From AC-50 sp035640455 (GTDB lineage Bacteria; Actinomycetota; Thermoleophilia; Gaiellales; Gaiellaceae), in the NCBI GenBank assembly GCA_035640455.1, contig DASQWB010000082.1, positions 1-20,848 on the forward strand: a stretch of DNA of 20,848 bases, read 5' to 3'. The stretch's first letter is position 1. Each line of letters starts with the position of its first letter. The translations under genes and the position numbers were made by a program. The notes beneath the pieces are model-generated. The model did no database searches. It had not been told where the DNA came from and saw only the letters and a program-made list of their open reading frames with translations. Of the stretch, positions 6,664 through 12,003 are shown one piece after another.

Positions 6664-7037
6664 GCGGCCACCGGGACGGCATCACCTTCGCGGCCAAGGT
6701 GCAGAACTACGGCACCGGACCCACTCGCGCAACCTTGAGCGCCCGCGTCGGCGATCAGGCAGTCGGTGTCGTGCCGTCGACGCTTGATCTACTTGCGAAT
6801 GAAGGGCCGCGTCGAGTGAGTCTCATCGTGCCTCGCCCGCAACTCGGCGACCTGATGCCGGAATGCAACAACGAACCGACGCTGTACGGCGTGGACTTGC
6901 GATTCGAGGTCACGGCAGGCGGTGGCCGCCGAGAAGAGGTTTGGCGCGAGCCGGTCTACGACGCTGAGGCCGAGGGTGGACGCCACGAGATCCAGCAGCG
7001 GTACTGGCACCGCGCACGCGTCCACGATGCTCGATGA
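6636..7037 (+). CDS. C-terminal beta-rich fragment of the PIN-domain gene, or a small separate gene
   Basis: A 133-residue frame from a GTG that overlaps the PIN frame by 28 bases. The sequence VRILDLRPIGG...ITFAAKVQNYGTGPTRATLSARVG has the V.N.G.G.A.....V pattern of CARDB- or invasin-like beta-sandwich domains; two Cys or metal sites are not evident. It could be translated by coupling to the upstream frame, but the simplest reading is that a one-base slip separated it from the PIN protein. It is convergent, with a 15-base gap, with the minus-strand gene that ends at 7053. Confidence 0.45.
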   Translation: MRILDLRPIGGHRDGITFAAKVQNYGTGPTRATLSARVGDQAVGVVPSTLDLLANEGPRRVSLIVPRPQLGDLMPECNNEPTLYGVDLRFEVTAGGGRREEVWREPVYDAEAEGGRHEIQQRYWHRARVHDAR

Positions 7038-7052
7038 GTGCCTTCGTGCCGC

Positions 7053-7466
7053 TCACGCGCGCCGCGCGAGCCGCCGGAGCGTGAAGGTGCTCGCGGCGCT
7101 CTTGCCGTCCCGCAGCTCCGACAGCGCGCCGACCGCCAGCCCGACCTCCTCAAGGGACAGCCGACGCTCCGCGAGCAGCCGCTCGAGCCCGTGGAGCGCT
7201 GCGCGTTCGTAGCGGGCGCGGCTCGTGGCCGCGTAGAGGGGGAGGAGCTGGAGCGCGTCCTCGAGCGAGAGCCAGCCGAGCTCGCGGGCGGCGGTCTCGG
7301 CGCCGCGCCGGGTGCGGTTCGCGATGGCGCGAGAGAACCGACCGTGCGCTGAGCCTGTGGTGTCATCCGGCTGTGGCGCCTGGGGCCGGACGGTGCTCCG
7401 AGTGTAGTCGACGGGAGCAGAAGGGCGGCTCGTGACGGCCGCCCTCCGCGCCTCGAGAGGATGCAT
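7053..7466 (-). CDS. Hypothetical helical protein
   Basis: The coding-like part is the C-terminal 95 residues: RAIANRTRRGAETAARELGW, SLEDALQLLPLYAATSRARY, ERAALHGLERLLAERRLSLE, EVGLAVGALSELRDGKSAAS. It is helical, Ala/Leu-rich and resembles hypothetical proteins I associate with high-GC actinobacteria; I cannot name a function. The first about 40 residues from the ATG at 7466 are low-complexity, and no better in-frame ATG, GTG or TTG lies closer, so the true start is uncertain. It lies inside the putative island, opposite to its neighbours. The 519 bases upstream (7467-7985) show no convincing gene. Confidence 0.5.
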   Translation of the reverse strand: MHPLEARRAAVTSRPSAPVDYTRSTVRPQAPQPDDTTGSAHGRFSRAIANRTRRGAETAARELGWLSLEDALQLLPLYAATSRARYERAALHGLERLLAERRLSLEEVGLAVGALSELRDGKSAASTFTLRRLARRA

Positions 7467-7985
7467 TCCGACGCACCGATCCTGGTGGGCGACGAGGGCA
7501 GGAGGTCCCGACCGCTCCCCCCGTAGGCTAGTCCCTCTCGTGCGGGCTCTATCGGCTTTCGCGGGCGATGCAGCCACCCTCGAACGCGGGAAGCGGGAGA
7601 GGCCGGATCTCTCTCCGCCCGGCCGTTCAGAACCGGCCCCTCCAGCCGAGCCGGAGGCGAGGGAGCGCTGCGGCCCCTCCGAAACAGTGCCCCCGCCTCC
7701 GCGCTCGCACGGGAAGACGCCGCGGACGCAGCGGGCTTTCGCCGTGCGAGACGCGGCTTTACCTGCCGCGAGCAAAGGGGACGGCCGCCGATCCGGGCGA
7801 CCCGCTTTACATCGTCCACGCCGACAGGGGAGACGATGCGATGTAGACGAGCCGCCGGTGAGGCTGGCACATCGGGCGTGAGCCTTCAAGACGTCACGAA
7901 CGGGCCATGTCTCGTGCGGTGCTTGAACGTAGCTGGTCAGCATGTAAAGGTGCTGCCTTCAGTCCGGCGTGCTAGGACGGGTCGA
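7467..7985. other. Gene-free stretch within the island
   Basis: Open frames cross this segment on both strands, but their translations are Arg/Pro/Gly-rich with no hydrophobic-core periodicity or motif, as expected for out-of-frame GC-rich DNA. A weak inverted repeat, ATCGTC (7811-7816) with GACGAT (7832-7837), is the only structure noted. It probably holds promoters for the divergent neighbours and decayed sequence. Confidence 0.5.
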
Positions 7986-8504
7986 GTGAGGCGAAATGGT
8001 CTAGCGGCGGCTCTCGTTGCTGCTGGGCTGCTCCTGATGACGGCATGCGGATCCTCGTCGTCAGCTCCAGCGAACCCACCGCCACCGCCGGCCGCCCCGG
8101 CGAACGGCGATCCCGACGTCGACGCACACACCCGCGAGTACGTCAAGCAGATCCGAGGGTGCGAGGCCGCCGTCAGCCTCGTCCGCGCCGGGATCACGGA
8201 GGCGTCCGATCTCATCGAGGTAGCCGACCTCGCGACGAAGGCGCGCGACATCTGCGACAACACCCGCTCGAACCTCGTCACGATCAACACCGACCATTTC
8301 GACGACCAGGCCAGCGAGGGCTTCTATGCAGTTGACCGATCAAAAAGCGGCCTGAACGCGTTGCTCGCGTACGTCGATAGCCAGGCACCGTCGAAACTGA
8401 TCGAGGCCCGCGACAAGCTCAACGACGGGGAGCAGGCGGCGAAAGAGGCAATCCGCGGGATCAACGCGCGACGCCGCGTGTATGGCTTGCCGCCGATTCG
8501 TTAG
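7986..8504 (+). CDS. Putative lipoprotein of unknown function
   Basis: 172 residues from a GTG. The N-terminus is a lipoprotein signal: MRRNGLAAALVAAGLLLMTAC, with the lipid-attached Cys at about residue 21, then a Ser/Pro/Ala spacer (GSSSSAPANPPPPPAAPANG). The mature part is helical and charged: REYVKQIRGCEAAVSLVRAG, ITEASDLIEVADLATKARDI, CDNTRSNLVTIN, LIEARDKLNDGEQAAKEAIR. Two Cys in the mature part (GCEAA, ICDNT) could form a disulfide. The lipobox has Met at -3, slightly off consensus. The start was chosen because it places basic residues right before the hydrophobic core; longer in-frame starts add non-secretory sequence. It lies within the island and I see no family. Confidence 0.7.
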   Translation: MRRNGLAAALVAAGLLLMTACGSSSSAPANPPPPPAAPANGDPDVDAHTREYVKQIRGCEAAVSLVRAGITEASDLIEVADLATKARDICDNTRSNLVTINTDHFDDQASEGFYAVDRSKSGLNALLAYVDSQAPSKLIEARDKLNDGEQAAKEAIRGINARRRVYGLPPIR

Positions 8505-8523
8505 CGGCGGATTCGTGGAAGCG

Positions 8524-8856
8524 ATGTCGGAGCGTGTCGAGGAGGCCGTGCGGCAGTGGGTGGCGTCTCTGCCGCCGGCGTTCACGAACGAGGAGATCTT
8601 CGAGCTCTCGGTGCGTCCGCCGCGACCATTCGAGCCGATTTCGGGCCTCAGCACGCAAGAGGTGGCCGAGAGCCTGAGGCGGCTATCGTAGATCGGCTTC
8701 GTCAGCGGAAAGACCGAGCACGGGGATTGGTGGGACCTGCGGCTCGGCCCGCGCGGGCTGGTCTACTTCGGCGAGTGGCCCGACTTCCAGCTCGTGGCGA
8801 GCACGGTCGCGCTGCATCACGTCTTGAGGGCCCCCGCCGAGGCGGCGCCTGACTAG
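8524..8856 (+). pseudogene. Small hypothetical gene interrupted by an in-frame TAG
   Basis: From ATG 8524 the frame reads MSERVEEAVRQWVASLPPAF, TNEEIFELSVRPPRPFEPIS, GLSTQEVAESLRRLS, then TAG (8689-8691), then continues without a shift as IGFVSGKTEHGDWWDLRLGP, RGLVYFGEWPDFQLVASTVA and ends at TAG 8854. Both halves look coding, and together make a protein of about 110 residues: an N-terminal helical or winged-helix-like part (NEEIFEL..., LSTQEVAESLRRL) and a beta-rich end. I do not recognise the family. The stop falls at the junction of the two parts. Confidence 0.55.
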
Positions 8857-9332
8857 GAGCGCGACGCGCTCGAGCGCGCGGCTGGCGTTGTGAGCCGGAC
8901 CGCGGGTGACGTTTTACGCGATACGCTGGGCGAGCTCGCCCACGGGGGTCCCGAGTGATGCGATGTAAGCAAAGCCGAGGGGGGTTTCGGGCCAGGATCC
9001 TCTGCGCGCCGCAAGCTCGAACCTGCAATGTCCGCGCGACGAACGATCCTCAATTCGTCGGCCTCTGTGAAGAGCGCGGCCCATCCTGCTTTGATCAGAG
9101 GCCAGCCTGTAATCACAAGCGCTTCGCCCGAAAAAAGAAAGACCGTGAGACGAGCTTCGTCGGGTCCGAGGCTTCGGTGGTCGATGTACTCGCGTGGGAC
9201 CGGCTGTAGCTGCGAAGGGGTCCTCGGGCAGCTCGTCCTCGGCGACACCACGCTCCGCTGGCTCACCTCGCGCAGCCGGACACCGAGAGGCGACGCTGGA
9301 GTGACGTCGCGGGTCCGCAGATCGCGAAGCAT
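8853..9332 (-). pseudogene. Possible decayed gene on the minus strand
   Basis: The minus-strand frame holds two coding-like patches: EELLQDLYRAMLRDLRTRDV running in from upstream of the only ATG (9332), and REYIDHRSLGPDEARLTVFL then FSGEALVITGWPLIKAGWAA. The residues between (SPRTSCPRTPSQ) look out of frame, while an alternative frame there reads VAEDELPEDPFAA. The frame is open back to a TAA at 9412-9414 but has no start codon before 9332. The best reading is a frameshifted remnant. No family is recognised, and this could be chance. Confidence 0.3.
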
Positions 9333-9446
9333 CGCGCGATAGAGGTCCTGCAGCAGTTCCTCGTGCGATGGGGGCGGGCGAGCATCGGCTGCGGAGGCAT
9401 TAGGCGAATCTGATTAGCGGTATTGCTCTGGGAAGTCGTGGCGATG

Positions 9447-9959
9447 GCGCTTACGCTGCGGCTGATCGCCGTCGAGAGCGTCGTTCGCAGTAGGAGAGGA
9501 GGAGGTCATGATCGGCAGGGTGCGCTTCGTCCGGCTGCGTGGGTGGCAGTCGGCGGAGGCATGCTTGCACTCGTTCTTGCGTCAGCGGCGGGCTGGTCGT
9601 CAACGCAGCGGCCGATCGCCGCAGCTAAGGCAAGCGGAACCGTCACGCTCGCGGGTTTCAGTCACAGCGCCAGGCTGACGGCGGCAAACGCCGCTCTGGT
9701 CAAAGGCCGATTCGGATGCAGCCCGCGGCGCGTCGCCGTTTTGTCGATCCGCGTGACGCTCGTTGAGCGCACGAAGCCGGCCCCCGGCTTTGGGGTGGGA
9801 ACGTGGCGCGGACGCTGCGTCAAAAGCGGGCGCTGGCGGACGAAGATCACGAGCACCGCTCCGTTCTCACCTGGGAGCGCCAGAGCCTGTGCCGTCGGAA
9901 TCGAAACCCGGACCGGCACGATCGTCGACGCCGTCCTGTGGTGTCAAAACTCAAGTTGA
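9447..9959 (+). CDS. Putative exported protein, start region disrupted
   Basis: The frame ending at 9959 contains a hydrophobic segment, AAWVAVGGGMLALVLASAAG, then a mature domain of about 110 residues with four Cys (FGCSP, RGRCVKSG, ARACAVG, LWCQNSS) suggesting two disulfides outside the cell. From ATG 9447 the protein has 170 residues, with an unusually long basic leader before the hydrophobic core. The strongest Shine-Dalgarno in the area, AGGAGAGGAGGAGG (9492-9505), sits right before an ATG at 9508 in another frame, which would give MIGRVRFVRL, an ideal signal-peptide start, if one frameshift occurred soon after. Family unknown. Confidence 0.5.
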   Translation, partial: ALTLRLIAVESVVRSRRGGGHDRQGALRPAAWVAVGGGMLALVLASAAGWSSTQRPIAAAKASGTVTLAGFSHSARLTAANAALVKGRFGCSPRRVAVLSIRVTLVERTKPAPGFGVGTWRGRCVKSGRWRTKITSTAPFSPGSARACAVGIETRTGTIVDAVLWCQNSS

Positions 9960-9985
9960 CTGCGTCCTGATTGGCTGCGCGCGAA

Positions 9986-10031
9986 CTCGGCGAGCTCAGG
10001 TCGGCTAAGCCTATGCGCTCTCCTCGCCGAG
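9986..10031. repeat. Inverted repeat near the distal island end
   Basis: CTCGGCGAG (9986-9994) and CTCGCCGAG (10023-10031) are perfect 9-bp inverted copies separated by 28 bases. They lie 43 bases before the distal tRNA-end duplication. There is no T-tract, so it is not an obvious terminator. A GTTCGAGCCAGC stretch at 10041-10052 also vaguely resembles the tRNA T-arm. Confidence 0.4.
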
Positions 10032-10073
10032 GCGTCCCACGTTCGAGCCAGCGGATCGCCGCTCGCTCGAATG

Positions 10074-10093
10074 GAGTCCAGCCCGGGAGCTAC
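10074..10093 (+). repeat. Putative distal attachment site (attR-like), tRNA-Asn 3' end copy
   Basis: The 20 bases ending CCCGGGAGCTAC repeat positions 5623-5643 of the tRNA-Asn 3' region, missing one G of the acceptor run. The orientation is the same as the tRNA. The rest of the tRNA is absent, so it is a remnant and not a second gene. Normal conserved actinobacterial small membrane genes resume right after it. Confidence 0.6.
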
Positions 10094-10128
10094 CACCAGC
10101 CCACTCGGCGATAGCGCCTCCCGTCGGT

Positions 10129-10257
10129 CTAGAGGTAGCCGACGAGCGCCAGGATCACCGCGATCACGAGGATCACGAAGAGCCAGTTGCTGACGGTCGC
10201 CCCGCCGACGAGTGCGAAGATGATCAGCAGCAGCACCAGCAGCCAGAGCAACGGCAT
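10129..10257 (-). CDS. Small two-helix membrane protein (42 residues)
   Basis: The protein starts MPLLWLLVLLLIIFALVGGA and ends WLFVILVIAVILALVGYL. It is two hydrophobic helices with a short polar turn (TVSN) and almost no charge. A strong Shine-Dalgarno (GGGGAGGG on the minus strand, about 10266-10273) stands before the ATG. It resembles the tiny hydrophobic proteins common in actinobacterial and other genomes; the function is unknown. It follows the 102-residue membrane protein on the same strand with an 18-base gap, so the two probably share a transcript. Confidence 0.7.
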   Translation of the reverse strand: MPLLWLLVLLLIIFALVGGATVSNWLFVILVIAVILALVGYL

Positions 10258-10275
10258 CTGTTCAACCCTCCCCTG

Positions 10276-10584
10276 TCAGTCGCCCCGGCGACCGAGATCG
10301 ACGTCCTCGCGCGGATCGTAGGCCCGACTCCGACTTCCGGACTTCGCGATCCCGCGGCTCAGCATGTAGAACGACGTCGCGACCGTCGTCAAGATCCAGA
10401 ACAACCTCGGATCCACGTCATCGGCCGTGGACGTGCCGATGCCGAGCCCCATGACGAACAGGACGAAGACCAGGAATTCGCTCGTCAGGAAGAACGGCTT
10501 CGTCTCCGACGTGTAGCTGGTTCGCGGCGGCGCCGCCCACCGGGCCCGCCAAGCGCCCGGCGAACGTTCCCTAGCTGTCGCCAT
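10276..10584 (-). CDS. Conserved-looking small membrane protein (102 residues)
   Basis: A cytoplasmic basic N-terminus of about 30 residues is followed by two membrane segments, residues about 35-52 (SEFLVFVLFVMGLGIGTS) and 60-78 (LFWILTTVATSFYMLSRGIA), and a charged tail (AKSGSRSRAYDPREDVD). The SEF...RGIAKSGSR pattern recalls a hypothetical family I associate with actinobacteria; the function is unknown. The ATG is preceded by GGGAGG at good spacing on the minus strand. It is divergent from the molybdenum hydroxylase operon. Confidence 0.7.
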   Translation of the reverse strand: MATARERSPGAWRARWAAPPRTSYTSETKPFFLTSEFLVFVLFVMGLGIGTSTADDVDPRLFWILTTVATSFYMLSRGIAKSGSRSRAYDPREDVDLGRRGD

Positions 10585-10675
10585 CTCGCCTCCCTTGGAA
10601 GTTTCCCCTGAGACAGACGGATCTCTCCACCTCGGAATCGCCGGAAACCTTCAGCAGGTCCCTGACGGCTCGTTC

Positions 10676-10706
10676 TTGACACGCGGGGAGGGCTGTGGCG
10701 TAAATC
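10676..10706 (+). promoter_or_regulatory. Probable promoter of the molybdenum hydroxylase operon
   Basis: A perfect -35 TTGACA (10676-10681) is followed after 19 bases by TAAATC (10701-10706), only 5 bases before the ATG at 10712. There is no Shine-Dalgarno in that space, so the transcript would be nearly leaderless. The spacer is slightly long and the -10 imperfect. Confidence 0.45.
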
Positions 10707-10711
10707 GCGCC

Positions 10712-11518
10712 ATGCTCCTGCGGGAGGTCGAGTACGCTCGTCCGGCGAGCGTGGGGGAGGCCGTGCGCCTGCTCGCGGAGCACGAGGGAGCACGGGCTCT
10801 CGCAGGCGGGCAGACGCTGATCAACGTCATGAAGGCGCGGGCCGCCTCGCCGGACGTGCTCGTCGATCTCAACGGGCTCGAGGAGCTGAAGGGCATTGAG
10901 CTCAGCCCCGACGGCACGCTCGAGCTCGGCGCGATGACGACCTACACGGAGATCGTGGAGTCGGCGGAGGCGCGCGCACGCCCGATTCTGGGCGAGGTCT
11001 GCGCCCAGATCGCCGATGTGCAGGTGCGAAATCGCGGCACGATCGGCGGCAACCTCTGCTCGAACGACCCGACGAACCACCTGCCGCCGCTCGCGGTCGC
11101 GCTCGGCGCGACGATGACGATCGTCGGCGCCGGAGGAGAGCGCACCGTGCCCGCGGAGGAGTTTTTCCTCGGCGTCTACCTGACCGCCGCCGGGCCCGGC
11201 GAGCTGCTGACGAAGGTGACGATTCCGGCCGGCAAGGGTGACGGATTCGCGTCGCTCACGATCGGGCGGGACGGCACCTGCATCGTGAGCGTCGCCGCGA
11301 GCCTGGACGGCGGCTCGCCGAGCGTCGTCGTCGGCTGCGTCGATGCAGTGCCGGTGCTTGTACGGCCGGAGTCGGCGGACGAGGAGGCCGTGCGTGGGGC
11401 CGTCCGCGCGGCGGGACTCCAGCCGCCGGACGACGTCCACGCGTCGGCCGACTACCGCCGCCACCTCGCCGAGGTGCTCGCCGTGCGCGCCGTCCAGGCC
11501 GCAAAGGAGCGCGTGTAG
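10712..11518 (+). CDS. Molybdenum hydroxylase, FAD-binding medium subunit (CoxM-like)
   Basis: A 268-residue flavoprotein subunit that passes electrons from the 2Fe-2S subunit to FAD in a xanthine oxidase/CODH-type enzyme. The two FAD motifs are clear: ALAGGQTLINVMKAR (about residues 31-45) and TIGGNLCSNDPTNHLPP (about 110-126). The usual RNRGTIGGNL block precedes the second motif. The length is typical for CoxM-type proteins (about 270-290). The start at 10712 gives the family N-terminus MLLREVEYARPASVGEAV. Its stop TAG overlaps the GTG of the next gene by one base, so translation is coupled. The substrate is set by the large subunit. Confidence 0.93.
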   Translation: MLLREVEYARPASVGEAVRLLAEHEGARALAGGQTLINVMKARAASPDVLVDLNGLEELKGIELSPDGTLELGAMTTYTEIVESAEARARPILGEVCAQIADVQVRNRGTIGGNLCSNDPTNHLPPLAVALGATMTIVGAGGERTVPAEEFFLGVYLTAAGPGELLTKVTIPAGKGDGFASLTIGRDGTCIVSVAASLDGGSPSVVVGCVDAVPVLVRPESADEEAVRGAVRAAGLQPPDDVHASADYRRHLAEVLAVRAVQAAKERV

Positions 11519-12003
11519 TGCAACCCGAATCGTCCCGGACGATCACGGTCGAGGTGAACGGCACCTCGTACGAGCGCGAGGTGGAGGCGCGCAAGCTCCT
11601 CATCCACTTCCTGCGCGACGACCTCGACCTCACCGGCAGCCACATCGGCTGTGACACCGGCAACTGCGGCGCATGCTCGGTGCTCGTCGACGGCCTCCTG
11701 CTGAAGAGCTGCATGATGCTGGCCGTGCAGGCCGACGGGGCGTCGATCCGGACGGTCGAGGGGCTCGGCTCGGACGGCGAGCTCGACCCGCTCCAGCAGG
11801 CCTTCAGCGACCACCACGCGCTCCAGTGCGGCTATTGCACGCCAGGGATGCTGATGAGCGCGAGCGCGCTCCTCGAGCGGAACCCGCGGCCGAGCGAGGA
11901 GGAGATCCGCCGTGCGATCCAGGGCAACATCTGCCGCTGTACTGGGTACGTGAACATCGTGCGCGCGATTCGGGCGGCGTCGGGCCAGGAGGTCAGCGAG
12001 TGA
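11518..12003 (+). CDS. Molybdenum hydroxylase, 2Fe-2S small subunit (CoxS-like)
   Basis: 161 residues with two [2Fe-2S] clusters. The plant-ferredoxin-type cluster is bound by C45, C50, C53 (HIGCDTGNCGACSV) and C65 (LKSCMML). The helical-domain cluster is bound by C104, C107 (QCGYCTPGML), C139 and C141 (ICRCTGYVNIVRAI). All eight Cys are present. It links the Mo site to FAD. The start is a GTG overlapping the previous stop (TAGTG); the gene ends in GTGA with the large subunit, so M, S and L subunits are made in fixed ratio. Confidence 0.95.
   Translation: MQPESSRTITVEVNGTSYEREVEARKLLIHFLRDDLDLTGSHIGCDTGNCGACSVLVDGLLLKSCMMLAVQADGASIRTVEGLGSDGELDPLQQAFSDHHALQCGYCTPGMLMSASALLERNPRPSEEEIRRAIQGNICRCTGYVNIVRAIRAASGQEVSE

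Larger units (their letters stand above)
5737..7037 (+). pseudogene. PIN-domain ribonuclease-like gene interrupted by TGA and a frameshift
   Basis: Three consecutive reading frames join into one sensible protein of about 433 residues: a helical N-terminal domain (about 1-130), a PIN nuclease domain (about 135-270), a Pro-rich linker, and a C-terminal domain that looks like a beta sandwich. The PIN domain starts at YVVDANAAL (D139), meets an in-frame TGA (6169-6171), and continues in the same frame with NTAFEEWEF, TPTVLGELDKLK, QDDRLIAATLE and VTRDGNLQNKARY, which supply the usual acidic quartet. The downstream frame is reached if one C is added to the CCCCC run at 6573-6577, giving the linker VEPPESSDASTEQPAPQPRD. 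No other frame makes sense. It is the first gene after the tRNA att site. Decay, assembly error or recoding are all possible; the PIN assignment itself is strong. Confidence 0.7.

Noticed and set aside
7432..7881. Plus-strand frame of 149 codons in the island gap
   Set aside because: The translation is Arg/Pro/Gly-rich without hydrophobic core or motif and is probably a GC artefact.
7835..8967. Identical 11-mer GATGCGATGTA at 7835 and 8957
   Set aside because: An 11-base repeat is expected by chance several times in 20 kb; there is no further similarity around it.
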